From IMG/VR virus record IMGVR_UViG_3300015360_000227, positions 1 to 20,991 of that record: a DNA stretch of 20,991 bases; one strand, given 5' to 3'. The stretch is from a virus. This document shows positions 7,038-14,928 of the stretch, in pieces (position 1 is the first letter of the stretch; every line of letters begins with the position of its first letter). Below the pieces are notes generated by a model, which saw only the letters and a program-made list of their open reading frames with translations, had not been told where the DNA came from and did no database searches. The position numbers were made by a program, and so were the translations under genes.

Positions 7038-7819
7038 ATCACCGATGTTATACCCCTTAGTAATGCTTTGTAATAATGAACTTCACTCGGTACAGGCACT
7101 TTACTCATCTCATTAAGCTTCGGATTGTCGCCTTCAATTTTCACAGGAACTCCGCACGCGCGAGCTTCCAACACTGCTCTCTCTCCGCCGCCATTTATAT
7201 CAGCGGGGATGTAACAGAGCCTTGAAGCATTATAGAAATCAGACAGCTTCTCTGGGGTAACCATATTGCACACGGCAACACCATTCGTAAGAAGCTCTCC
7301 AACGATGTGCAGTGACTCGCTCATGTTCCCTCTTTGTATCTCTCCAATAACAATACGAAGACCAGGGAGAGCGCGTATCTTTTCTTGTCTTTTCCAGGAA
7401 GAGAAAGCTCCAACAGAAATGACATCAAAGAGTTTCGTTGCCTTCTTACGATGAAAATAGATTTGAGTATTCACACCGAAAGCCAGGTGGATATTTTTAT
7501 GGTCAGCTATTTGTGGCTTGTACCACTTAGTCTCGTAAAATAGGACATCATAATTATGCCTATGGATTGGCTCGAAAGCATTACCACCAATGCAAAGTCC
7601 TTTTTTGATATCCAAGCATCGTATAGCCTGTTCAACGGGCGATTCAAAACCACCCCAACCGAGAAGGAAGTCATAGCCCTGAATATCCACCTCGTCAGTT
7701 CTGATATTCTTACACACGACATCGTAGTCGTTCAGGAGAAGCTGAATAGCAGCCCACAAACCGTCCCTCCAGAGGTGGGGGTATTCATGGTCATAGACAA
7801 AGAGTATTTTCTTTTTCAT
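7034..7819 (-). CDS. Glycosyltransferase, GT4-like (261 aa)
   Basis: A two-Rossmann GT-B type protein, shorter than the usual 350-400 residues. The N-terminal half begins KKILFVYDHEYPHLWRDG. The second domain starts near VISVGAFSSWKRQEKI (133-148). The donor-binding signature is PADINGGGERAVLEARACG (205-223), with the E-x4-E pair E213 and E218 that contacts the nucleotide sugar in family 4 enzymes. The start overlaps the stop of the large fusion transferase by 4 nt. Its position in the operon suggests it adds a sugar to the same glycan. Substrate unknown. Confidence 0.78.
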   Translation of the reverse strand: MKKKILFVYDHEYPHLWRDGLWAAIQLLLNDYDVVCKNIRTDEVDIQGYDFLLGWGGFESPVEQAIRCLDIKKGLCIGGNAFEPIHRHNYDVLFYETKWYKPQIADHKNIHLAFGVNTQIYFHRKKATKLFDVISVGAFSSWKRQEKIRALPGLRIVIGEIQRGNMSESLHIVGELLTNGVAVCNMVTPEKLSDFYNASRLCYIPADINGGGERAVLEARACGVPVKIEGDNPKLNEMSKVPVPSEVHYYKALLRGITSVI

Positions 7820-10080
7820 AGATGTTCTGCCCAGCGGTCAGCAATGTTTTTCCATGATTCTTCACGCGCGAGGACGCTAAATCCTTCACTTCCCTCAAAA
7901 GCCGTTGTCAGAAGGAGGACAACCTTATCGGCAACATTTTTTTGTGTCTCTATCTTCAATGGGTTGCCAGGGACGGTCCAGCAATAAGTTCTATCTTTTA
8001 GAGCGGCATAATTCGTTGTGACGGGGATACATTCAACAGCGGCTGATTCTCTTACGCCGATACAGTCAATCTCCTCAAAAATACATGGGTAGAAATGGAC
8101 TGGGGCTGTGGCCTTGAAGTTGATGAGTTCCTGTTGAGACACTCGTCCATGGTGGACTACGCCTGGCTGGGTCATCAGCTCTTCCATCTTTGCTTTCCAG
8201 GCCATACGCTCTGGATTGTTTCTGTGAATGGCCTCAAAGAGATTCCAACCATAGAAGATATGAAACTCGGCGTGGGGAACGGCCTTCTTGATAATCGGCC
8301 ACCCGATAGAGAGGGCTGGCTCTAACCCTCGGTCATAACTAGATGACCACACCACTCTTCCTGGTACCTTCTCTAACTTCTTTGGAAGCATTGTCAGGTC
8401 AATACCATTTGGTATGATTTCGAACTTCTCATCTGGGACATCAGGAAGAAGCGAACGATGATACGGTGACTTCACAAATATCTTCGTCACTTTCTTTAAT
8501 CGCTCGGGAGTGTATTCAGCCGCCTGTGGGACATCGTGCAAGTCCAAGAACACGCGCTTCGCTTTGCAGGGAGTGTTGAGTAAGGTTTCGTTCCTCCAAA
8601 TGATGAGGGTATCAAAGGTATCCATCATATTCCACTGCCACCAGTGCTTCCAATCAATACCGTCCTTATCGGTGTGCTCCCCTTTAGGATAACCGAATAT
8701 CGTGACCTTATACCCTAGCTTTGTCCATTGTCGAGCGAGATGTATCACCGCCGTTTCAGACCCACCGATACCAGCCTCCAGATTACTCTCATCCCATCTC
8801 TCGAATCCCTTCCCACAAAAATAAGCAATGGTTTTTTCTCCCCATACTTTTGCTGGGGTATACTCCTGAATAAGTTTTTCAAGAAGTTTTGTTCCCTGAA
8901 GTTTATCGGGAGCGTTGAGAACGAGGGCTGCGACCCTTTCTATATCATCATAAGAATCTATAACATGTAAGAACGCTTCACCGAGAGTTTTATTTTCCAT
9001 GAGTTGCGTTACTGCCTCCAATCGCTCTGCTAACAACGTATCATCAGGAAAGAATTGGCACAGTTTTTCCGCTGCCATCAGACATTCCTCCATCTTTCCT
9101 GTCTTCAGCGTGGCAAAGTAAATAACCTCCAGTGCTTTCATCTTATCGTCGCGAGGAGTCATTACCATAGCAGTTTTGGGCGCGTTCATGGAAAGACCCA
9201 TTTGGGTGAAGAATATCGCTCGTTCCCAGTCTTCTTTCTTCCCATAGGCAACACCAAGGTTCACATACCAGGTAGGAAACTCAGGACGTTCCTTGATAGC
9301 CTGCATATAGGCCTCAATAGCGTCATCAAACTTGTCGTTTTGGATGTAAATATCACCTAAATAGCTCCAAGCCATAGCCCTTTCTTCATCCCATCCAGAG
9401 TGCTCCAAATAGGCATACAAGAGTCTTTCCGCCTTAGCATGGTCACGACTATCATAATAACAGCGAGCCAGGTAGTATTCTGTCCGAGGGTCGTGCTTAG
9501 TGCCTTCATCTGCATAGGTTTTCTCCAAAATCTCTATATTCCGATGGATATTGTTATCAATTTCCGCCTCAGTCGGGTAGTGATTAACCGCTAAAAGGTT
9601 AGTAAAGACGGTTGTTACCTGCTTCTGTGGGATGAGTGTCTCGTGCAGTTTACCAACCCAGTGATAGGAGTTCTTTCGTATAACGCGCTCTCTTGGGTGG
9701 GATATCAGTATTTGTCCTGTTTTCTCGTCTATCTGGTAGTTATAGGTAGCAAAATAGGCATCTTCACCGGTAGAAATGAGCTGTTTTAGGACGTTTCCGT
9801 CCTTCAAAACATCGTCCGTGTCGAGCCAAATCATATACTCATATTCGTCTGGAATCTGGCTTTTGGCGTAGTTTCGAGCAGCGGAGAAATCTTTGTTCCA
9901 CTTAAAGAAAGAAATCTTTGCTCCATAGGATGCAAAGACTTTTGTGGCCTCTCCTTCTTTCTCCCAGGTGGCGGTAGCGTAGACAGCGTCAACGTGTTGC
10001 GCGACGCTCTGCAAAAGGCGGTTAATCTGAGCACCGGTTTCAGTGCCTTTGTAGATTATCGACAGGGCTATTTTTGACAT
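7816..10080 (-). CDS. Trifunctional-looking glycosyltransferase: GT2 + TPR + GT4 fusion
   Basis: 754 residues in three parts. Residues 1-175 are a family 2 transferase: KIALSIIYKG start, FFKWNKDFSAARNYAKS (58-74), the metal/donor motif WLDTDD (85-90) and HWVGKLHETL (140-149). Residues about 195-350 form tetratricopeptide-like helices (EYYLARCYYDSRDHAKAERL; AWSYLGDIYIQNDKFDDAIE), possible acceptor-binding scaffold. Residues about 415-754 are a family 4 transferase: AGIGGSETAVIHLAR (436-450), IIPNGID (555-561), WSSSYDRGLEPAL (578-590) and an E-x7-E type region in FEEIDCIGVRESAAVE. GT2-TPR proteins with extra GT domains occur in bacteria and some phages. It starts 1 nt after the preceding stop, with AGGA 7 nt before the ATG, one of the few good ribosome sites here. 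Confidence 0.85.
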   Translation of the reverse strand: MSKIALSIIYKGTETGAQINRLLQSVAQHVDAVYATATWEKEGEATKVFASYGAKISFFKWNKDFSAARNYAKSQIPDEYEYMIWLDTDDVLKDGNVLKQLISTGEDAYFATYNYQIDEKTGQILISHPRERVIRKNSYHWVGKLHETLIPQKQVTTVFTNLLAVNHYPTEAEIDNNIHRNIEILEKTYADEGTKHDPRTEYYLARCYYDSRDHAKAERLLYAYLEHSGWDEERAMAWSYLGDIYIQNDKFDDAIEAYMQAIKERPEFPTWYVNLGVAYGKKEDWERAIFFTQMGLSMNAPKTAMVMTPRDDKMKALEVIYFATLKTGKMEECLMAAEKLCQFFPDDTLLAERLEAVTQLMENKTLGEAFLHVIDSYDDIERVAALVLNAPDKLQGTKLLEKLIQEYTPAKVWGEKTIAYFCGKGFERWDESNLEAGIGGSETAVIHLARQWTKLGYKVTIFGYPKGEHTDKDGIDWKHWWQWNMMDTFDTLIIWRNETLLNTPCKAKRVFLDLHDVPQAAEYTPERLKKVTKIFVKSPYHRSLLPDVPDEKFEIIPNGIDLTMLPKKLEKVPGRVVWSSSYDRGLEPALSIGWPIIKKAVPHAEFHIFYGWNLFEAIHRNNPERMAWKAKMEELMTQPGVVHHGRVSQQELINFKATAPVHFYPCIFEEIDCIGVRESAAVECIPVTTNYAALKDRTYCWTVPGNPLKIETQKNVADKVVLLLTTAFEGSEGFSVLAREESWKNIADRWAEHL

Positions 10081-10081
10081 A

Positions 10082-10435
10082 TTATTTTCCTAATTGAAAA
10101 GCTGGGTAACGATATGAGAAATCCCTCCAAAACTGCTTCTCACCACCAGTGTATTGAGTTTTTTCTATTCGGAAAAGCATATCAATAAGAGCGTGTATCT
10201 TTTCGGGCACCTCTACGATACGCCTCATCGGCAAAGAGTCTTTTGATTGGTTGCTTCCATATTTGTCTTTCAAGTTATTGCGCTCATCGGCAACAATGTT
10301 TTTCATTTCCATAAAAAAATCTGGGTTAGCACTTGCCCAGCGTTCAACTATAAAGTCAATAGTCGGCCACATCCCTTTGGTGTTGGCAAACATAACTATC
10401 TTATCGGCAAGCATGGCGCTAGAAGATTCGTGCAT
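10082..10435 (-). CDS. Hypothetical protein (117 aa), first gene of the carbohydrate operon
   Basis: The product begins MHESSSAMLADKIVMFANTK, is mainly helical and mildly basic, and has no signal peptide or cysteine motif. I do not recognise a family. The start codon lies 6 nt after a TATACT -10 box, so transcription would begin at about the ATG and the mRNA would be leaderless. Internal Met8 is a less likely alternative start. Its stop lies directly before the ATG of the large transferase. The position just after the capsid gene is one where decoration or head-completion proteins may occur, but nothing in the sequence shows that. Confidence 0.7.
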   Translation of the reverse strand: MHESSSAMLADKIVMFANTKGMWPTIDFIVERWASANPDFFMEMKNIVADERNNLKDKYGSNQSKDSLPMRRIVEVPEKIHALIDMLFRIEKTQYTGGEKQFWRDFSYRYPAFQLGK

Positions 10436-10441
10436 GTTGTC

Positions 10442-10470
10442 AGTATAGCATAAAAAACACCTCTTGTCTA
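10442..10470 (-). promoter_or_regulatory. Promoter for the carbohydrate operon, overlapping a terminator
   Basis: Minus strand: TAGACA at 10470-10465, 17-nt spacer, TATACT at 10447-10442. The -35 box lies in the loop and distal arm of the capsid-gene terminator hairpin and the spacer includes its T-tract, so this promoter starts new transcription just where the previous transcript ends. The ATG at 10435 is 6 nt from the -10 box. Confidence 0.65.
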
Positions 10471-10486
10471 GCTAGGCCAAGAGGTG
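10452..10486 (-). terminator. Intrinsic terminator after the major capsid gene
   Basis: A perfect 9-bp stem (CACCTCTTG 10458-10466 with CAAGAGGTG 10478-10486) with an 11-nt loop is followed on the minus strand by TTTTTT. The plus-strand side (AATTTAATTTTGTTTT) is also T-rich, so it may act weakly both ways. Confidence 0.88.
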
Positions 10487-10513
10487 AATTTAATTTTGTT
10501 TTCGAGACGACGA

Positions 10514-11413
10514 CTAGACAGAGAAGTTGCGGACAGTCATGGCACGAGCACCACGAGTTTCCACGGTAGCTTCTCCGATAATCATCCCTCTTGAGGCATC
10601 ACCGATAGTAGCGAGCTCTACCAACTTCGGCTTACGTAGGTAAGCGATTTGGATTTGGCTCTTCTTAAGACCGATAACGTCTCCAGCGAGTACATCCTTG
10701 TGGGCCTTTATTTCATGGATACCGAAATCCGATTCATAAATCGAAATGGTATTCACCAAACTCTTGTCCTCAGCAGAGATGTTACGAGTGTTTCCGGCGG
10801 TAAACTTGGAAATATCACGTTTTCTGCCTGCAGTGGTCAACACGAGGTCGAACACATATTCGTCAGTGACATTCCAGCTGGATACAACCATGTCGTTGAA
10901 TTCGTTTTCCGAGAGACTGGTTCCAGAAACACGGAGAGTGTACAGACCATCTGTGACAATCGTGTTACGGATACCTTCCATTTCTCGTCCGACACCAGAG
11001 GAACCAGAAGCCTTTGTTCCGCGAAGCAGAGCAAACTCAAACTGATTTTTCCAGGTCTTCATCGCTTTCGCTTGCTGGTATGCAAAGGCATCCTTAGGAG
11101 AAAGTTTGTTCACCTGTCGTTCCGTTTCGGAAACGATAAATGACTGCCGGATGATTTGGCAGATGTTGTTCTTGCGTGTTGGCTGGGTAAGAGCGGAGTA
11201 ACTTGCGTCATCACCTTCAATGGTCACCGCATTCGTGGTATTGCGAGCGACAAAGTCTTCACCCCATTCATGGAGGGTCTGTGAAGCAGTGCCGACTTTC
11301 GCAAAGTTCTGAATGTAGTTGGCATCTGGACTTACGTCCACCAAAACATCCATCAGGTCTTCACGGCGTACGGTGTCATTGTAGGTTTGAAGCGTACCGG
11401 CGGTCATGGCCAT
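10514..11413 (-). CDS. Major capsid protein, SU10/DUF5309 type (HK97 fold)
   Basis: 299 residues. The N-terminal pattern T-x3-YNDTVRREDLMDVLVDVSPD (9-29), then HEWGEDFVARNT, an EGDDASY segment, and NNICQIIRQSFIVSETER (about 81-98) is the conserved opening of the SU10-type capsid family, which adopts the HK97 fold and builds the icosahedral shell. No N-terminal delta domain is present, consistent with a separate scaffold gene immediately upstream (22-nt gap). The start at 11413 is chosen because it follows the gap and matches the family's N-terminus (MAMTAGTL); an in-frame Met lies at residue 3. A strong terminator follows, as expected for a highly expressed gene. Confidence 0.9.
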   Translation of the reverse strand: MAMTAGTLQTYNDTVRREDLMDVLVDVSPDANYIQNFAKVGTASQTLHEWGEDFVARNTTNAVTIEGDDASYSALTQPTRKNNICQIIRQSFIVSETERQVNKLSPKDAFAYQQAKAMKTWKNQFEFALLRGTKASGSSGVGREMEGIRNTIVTDGLYTLRVSGTSLSENEFNDMVVSSWNVTDEYVFDLVLTTAGRKRDISKFTAGNTRNISAEDKSLVNTISIYESDFGIHEIKAHKDVLAGDVIGLKKSQIQIAYLRKPKLVELATIGDASRGMIIGEATVETRGARAMTVRNFSV

Positions 11414-11435
11414 AGTAGTACGATTAAACTTAAAA

Positions 11436-12194
11436 TTATCCTTTCAAAAGAGCAGCAATCGCTTCTGGGTCTCCGCGTCGAGCACCGTCTCGCATAGTGG
11501 CTTCCTTGCTATTGTCGGTTGTCTGCGGTTGAGCTGACGACCCACGAGCTTCGGAAGTAGCTTGTTCGAGTTTTGTTGCCTCGGCATTAACCTGTTGGGC
11601 AATCGCTTCTTTCTGTGGCTGTGACAAGAGAGAGAAATCTGCTTTCGCTTTTCGGGCAAGACTTACCAAATCTGGGTTCTTCCCCTGGAGCTGTTCAAGG
11701 ACGTACATCCCAGCAACGTGTTTCTCGAAAGCCCGATTCTCAGGCTTCTTAAATTCAGGGTTGGCTGGATTGAGCTCTGGGAAGGCATTGAATAGTCGCT
11801 CGTCGTCAAGCTGTTGCTTAAGGTCAACTACTTGCTGAGCTGTCATTTGAGCTTGATAGGCTACCTGTTGCATCTGATTCATCGTTTCATCTGGAGCCAT
11901 TTCTGACGTGAATTGCGTCTGAGGAACTTGCCTCTGGCGAAACTGGCTGAGAATCTCCGCTTCCTCTTCTACGGTTACAGGCGCTTCCTGGATTTCCTTG
12001 AGTGACTTGATTTCCTGTCTCATCTTTATGAACGCTTCACGTTGCTTATCAGGCTCGGTTGGCATTTCATCTTCCTGCTCCGTCTGAGCTTCTGCAGTCG
12101 GGGTTTCTGCTGTGGCGGTTGCTTCCACATCCGGTTGCACATCGGCTTGTACGGGCTCCTGTACCTCCTCTACTCCCTGGTTTTGTTCATCCAT
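11436..12194 (-). CDS. Capsid scaffolding protein
   Basis: 252 residues, very acidic N-terminus (long E/Q/T/A-rich stretch to about residue 50), a charged helical centre with Gln-rich coiled-coil character (QQVVDLKQQLDDERLF, about residues 120-135), and a short basic region near the C-terminus (MRDGARRGDPEAIAALLKG). This composition and the position directly before the capsid gene are typical of scaffolds that template procapsid assembly and are then released. The C-terminal basic helix is where such proteins usually bind the capsid protein. No protease motif is visible. It is the first gene after promoter copy C and the terminator at 12240-12280. Confidence 0.85.
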   Translation of the reverse strand: MDEQNQGVEEVQEPVQADVQPDVEATATAETPTAEAQTEQEDEMPTEPDKQREAFIKMRQEIKSLKEIQEAPVTVEEEAEILSQFRQRQVPQTQFTSEMAPDETMNQMQQVAYQAQMTAQQVVDLKQQLDDERLFNAFPELNPANPEFKKPENRAFEKHVAGMYVLEQLQGKNPDLVSLARKAKADFSLLSQPQKEAIAQQVNAEATKLEQATSEARGSSAQPQTTDNSKEATMRDGARRGDPEAIAALLKG

Positions 12195-12239
12195 AACGCT
12201 TTACTCTAGTTTTATGACGTGGGGGTCAGTATAATGGTT

Positions 12240-12280
12240 AAGAAACAAAAATGGACAGATAACATAGTCGTTATCTGCCC
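12240..12280 (-). terminator. Intrinsic terminator upstream of scaffold
   Basis: Minus strand: GGGCAGATAAC (12280-12270) pairs with GTTATCTGTCC (12263-12253), 11 bp with one G-U, 6-nt loop, followed by ATTTTTGTTTCTT. It lies 32 nt downstream of promoter copy C. The plus-strand side (AGAGTTTTTCTC) could give weak termination in the other direction. Confidence 0.8.
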
Positions 12281-12312
12281 AGAGTTTTTCTCTTAATGCA
12301 GTTGTTACTAAC

Positions 12313-12340
12313 ACAATAACACAGTTCTATTTTCTGTCAA
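12313..12340 (-). promoter_or_regulatory. Repeated late promoter element, copy C
   Basis: Minus strand: TTGACA at 12340-12335, 16-nt spacer, TATTGT at 12318-12313. The spacer GAAAATAGAACTGTGT is almost the same as in copy A, apart from a one-base shift. It overlaps the stop codon of the small zinc-finger-like gene and precedes the scaffold-capsid block. Confidence 0.75.
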
Positions 12341-12548
12341 CTGTTTTCACTCTCGCCACTAAGTTCAGATAGTCTTGATAGGAAGAAACAAACAAGCCAA
12401 TAGGACATCTGGTGCAGACAACCTCATACCCTTTCAGGATGAGGTCGTGCTGACAACCAACGGAGTCTCCAACCATTTCGGGTATGAGACGCTCACTCTT
12501 TATTGACTTGTCCGCGCTCAGACTTGGAAGTTCCTTCTTCTCTGTCAT
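12327..12548 (-). CDS. Small Cys/His (zinc-ribbon-like) protein, hypothetical
   Basis: 73 residues with C32-x-H34 and C45-x2-C48 in the segment GCQHDLILKGYEVVCTRC. That is a metal-binding pattern seen in small proteins of tailed-phage structural modules, where the last Cys pair is followed by G-hydrophobic. The function is unknown. With the ATG at 12548 the gene overlaps its upstream neighbour by 56 nt. A shorter version from Met25 (12476) would start 16 nt after the neighbour's stop and keep all four ligands. The longer form is given because RLIPEMVGD reads like conserved protein, but the start is uncertain. Confidence 0.6.
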   Translation of the reverse strand: MTEKKELPSLSADKSIKSERLIPEMVGDSVGCQHDLILKGYEVVCTRCPIGLFVSSYQDYLNLVARVKTVDRK

Positions 12549-12678
12549 AGCGTTTTCTTAATTTTTCTAAGAGGTTTTCTTCTGCTTCGTCACTCCGCTT
12601 TATCAACTTTGCCAAAGCCACTTGTCTATCTACAAGATTGTGAGGGAGCTCTTCTCCGAATCCATTATAGTGCCTCAT
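12493..12678 (-). CDS. Small charged helical protein (61 aa), hypothetical
   Basis: The start chosen is ATG at 12678, whose ATGA overlaps the stop of the preceding small gene (12675-12678), the same coupling used elsewhere in this operon. The frame is open further upstream to 12738. The product begins MRHYNGFGEELPHNLVDRQV and continues as a charged helix (EENLLEKLRKRYDREEG). No domain is recognised. It belongs to a set of three small genes between portal and scaffold. Confidence 0.6.
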   Translation of the reverse strand: MRHYNGFGEELPHNLVDRQVALAKLIKRSDEAEENLLEKLRKRYDREEGTSKSERGQVNKE

Positions 12679-12857
12679 ACGATTGTTTTTACGGGTTGCT
12701 CTTCCTGGGTGGTGATGTCTTCTGCTTCTTTCGACCACGCCTGAATCCTGCTCATCAGGAGGGAATACACGTCATCCTTTGCGAAAGCATATCGATACTT
12801 ATTCTCCCAGTCAGGAACGTCTGGTTTTGGATAAGCGCCCATACGTTCCTTCTCCAT
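12675..12857 (-). CDS. Small hypothetical protein following portal (60 aa)
   Basis: The start at 12857 is chosen because it lies 1 nt after the portal stop (TGA-T-ATG) and gives a 60-residue product beginning MEKERMGAYPKPDVPDWENK. The frame stays open a further 71 codons into the portal gene (to 13070), including charged sequence, so a longer overlapping form from 12998 cannot be excluded. The product has aromatic-rich YRYAFAKDDVYSLL and an acidic tail. I do not recognise it. Its stop overlaps the next start. Confidence 0.55.
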   Translation of the reverse strand: MEKERMGAYPKPDVPDWENKYRYAFAKDDVYSLLMSRIQAWSKEAEDITTQEEQPVKTIV

Positions 12858-12858
12858 A

Positions 12859-14865
12859 TCAGCCAACAGGAACTCCTTGAGGAACTCCGACCGGAGGAAT
12901 TCCTTGGCCAGCAATCCCCGTCGTTTGCGGAGGGAGCGCGACTCCTCCATTTCCCGAGACATCGACTCCATCTGCTCCTGCGTTTGGAAGATTTCCATCT
13001 TGTTGCATGTTGGGTTGATTAGGTGGTGCCATTGGTTGTTCTGGAAGTTTATCGAAGTACTGGTCAGCATCTTTCACTCCTGCCTTTTCAGCGAGGGCGG
13101 TGTTGAGTTCTTTCCACTTGACGATGATTCCTTGCTTCTCCATCGACTGTTCACTTTCAAGGAGCGACTGCATAAAGAGTTGGCGAGCCTGCACTTCGGT
13201 CTGGTCGCTCTGGATACTCATCGCTTCAATGTCGACAATGAAATCAAACTCGCCGTCATAGTCATCTTTCTCCATGGTGAGTGTTCCTGACCTATTGCCA
13301 TTTTCCAACTGTAATTTTGGAAGCATCGCTCCATCTGGTCCGGCGACAGGATAGAGTGGTGTTCCGTACTGCTGGAGGAGTCCGGTCTGACGCATTTCCT
13401 CGTAGGCTTGCTCCCACATGATGTCGTGTTCATGAGCATACTGCGCGACCAGTTCCTGTCCTTCCGAGCTGACTGACCAGTCTTGCAGTCCTTCGTTCAT
13501 GAAATCAGCGATAGCATCTTTGCCAATAATCTTTACAACTTCGCCGTCTCCCAAGAACTGCTTGTTCATTTGTGTCCAAAAGAAAATCATTTTCCCCATA
13601 GCAAGCTGGAGCATTATCTTGTTGGCGTTGTCGCGCGAGGTACGCAAGAGTGCCATGTCCCTCACTTCGGTGGCGGTCTTTTCTACTCCTGACTGCTGGG
13701 CAATCTGAGAGACATCCTGTCCTGTTTCCCCCATACCTTCCATGATGAGCGATGTGAGTAGTCCATAGACCTCAAAGAACTTCTGCATAGAAGTGGTGCC
13801 ACTCTGGAATGGCATGACATCAGTGCCAGGGCGTTGCATGAGCCAGCGAGCACCTGAGTCAAACTTGAGCGTGTCCATCTGCACGTTCTGGGGGTTTACC
13901 ATGAGAGGCGTGTAGAGTTCGTTCTGGGCGGATTCAAGGTACTGACAGAGCAGGGCCCAGTTTGCCTTTAAGAGGGGAAGAACAGCTTCCAATTCTGGCA
14001 CACCATAAATATCATCATCGATTGAATCGTACATCAATCGGATAATAGGGATTTCTCCGTGGTCAAATGGGTTGGGAATCTCACGAAGGACCATACCCTT
14101 CACATCTCCGCGCTTCGGCATAAAGGTAATCCATTTGTCCCGACGATATTCAGTCACCACCTCAAAACGACCGTTTGATTTCGCGTTCTGCAAACCGACA
14201 ACCGTCTTGTTGATAGAGGTATATTCTTTGTGGTCGCCATCTTGTTCGTCCTCCATATCCTTGATAGCTTTCGTATCATAGATGGGTCCGAATTTTGCCT
14301 TTTCGTTGACCTTCTTTAGTTCTGCTAGGGTGACATAGCGACGCACCTGCACCCATTCAGAGTCTTCGAGAGAGGACGCTCCTGGCTGAGTGATGACGTT
14401 GCGGTTCTCCAGATGTTCAAACCAAGGCTGAGAGACCTTGCCCTTCTTATTCCAACCAACAAAAGCAAACCCAGCCCCGTATTTACGAGTGGATTGGTCT
14501 ACTTTGCGCCATTTCATGAGGATTGGTTCGTCGGTGCAGAGGTCGTGATACTGCCACTGAGAAAGAACGAGCTGGGTGTTTATCTTTGCCTTAAGTTCAG
14601 AGCCGTCCTTTCGTGGTTTGAGGTTCCCTTGGAGCCGAGAAGCAAGCAGTCGGTCGGTTTTGCGTTTAAGAAGAGTGGCTCCACGTCCGTCAGGTACCCT
14701 GGCTCGAAATGGCCAAGTCGTTGGGTCAATATAATTGCGGAAAACACGGTCATAGACATCAAAGCCTCGCTCCTTATGAGTGATTCGAGTCTCGAGTTCT
14801 CCTTTTCCGTCATCATAGTGACGTAAAACCTCGCTTAATACGTCTTTTTTCTTCGTTCGTGCCAT
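12859..14865 (-). CDS. Portal protein (podovirus/P22-type, 668 aa)
   Basis: The size fits the large portals of short-tailed phages. The N-terminal half is alpha/beta with KYGAGFAFVGWNKKGK (about 128-143) and an RxVTLAELKK helix (about 191-202), as in other phage portals. The central LYTPLMVNPQNVQ...GARWLMQRPGTDVMPF leads to the helical wing and stem (LLTSLIMEGMGETGQD) and a long helical C-terminal part. The last 60 residues are Pro/Gly/Gln/Asn-rich and probably disordered. Twelve copies form the ring through which DNA is pumped and to which the terminase and adaptor attach. The likely promoter is at 14895-14928. Confidence 0.88.
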   Translation of the reverse strand: MARTKKKDVLSEVLRHYDDGKGELETRITHKERGFDVYDRVFRNYIDPTTWPFRARVPDGRGATLLKRKTDRLLASRLQGNLKPRKDGSELKAKINTQLVLSQWQYHDLCTDEPILMKWRKVDQSTRKYGAGFAFVGWNKKGKVSQPWFEHLENRNVITQPGASSLEDSEWVQVRRYVTLAELKKVNEKAKFGPIYDTKAIKDMEDEQDGDHKEYTSINKTVVGLQNAKSNGRFEVVTEYRRDKWITFMPKRGDVKGMVLREIPNPFDHGEIPIIRLMYDSIDDDIYGVPELEAVLPLLKANWALLCQYLESAQNELYTPLMVNPQNVQMDTLKFDSGARWLMQRPGTDVMPFQSGTTSMQKFFEVYGLLTSLIMEGMGETGQDVSQIAQQSGVEKTATEVRDMALLRTSRDNANKIMLQLAMGKMIFFWTQMNKQFLGDGEVVKIIGKDAIADFMNEGLQDWSVSSEGQELVAQYAHEHDIMWEQAYEEMRQTGLLQQYGTPLYPVAGPDGAMLPKLQLENGNRSGTLTMEKDDYDGEFDFIVDIEAMSIQSDQTEVQARQLFMQSLLESEQSMEKQGIIVKWKELNTALAEKAGVKDADQYFDKLPEQPMAPPNQPNMQQDGNLPNAGADGVDVSGNGGVALPPQTTGIAGQGIPPVGVPQGVPVG

Positions 14866-14894
14866 AGAATTGTGTATTTATGTACCAAAAAGCA

Positions 14895-14928
14895 ATTATA
14901 GTATGCAACTAGGTACTTAAATTGTCAA
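14895..14928 (-). promoter_or_regulatory. Candidate promoter for portal
   Basis: Minus strand: TTGACA at 14928-14923 followed after 17 nt by CATACT (14905-14900); a perfect TATAAT overlaps it at 14900-14895 but at 22-nt spacing. The -35 box is inside the last codons of the upstream gene. The leader to the portal ATG would be about 25-30 nt. Confidence 0.5.

Noticed and set aside
12609-13022. 137-codon plus-strand frame opposite the portal end and small genes
   Set aside because: It is antisense to several coupled minus-strand genes, and its product has no recognisable feature.
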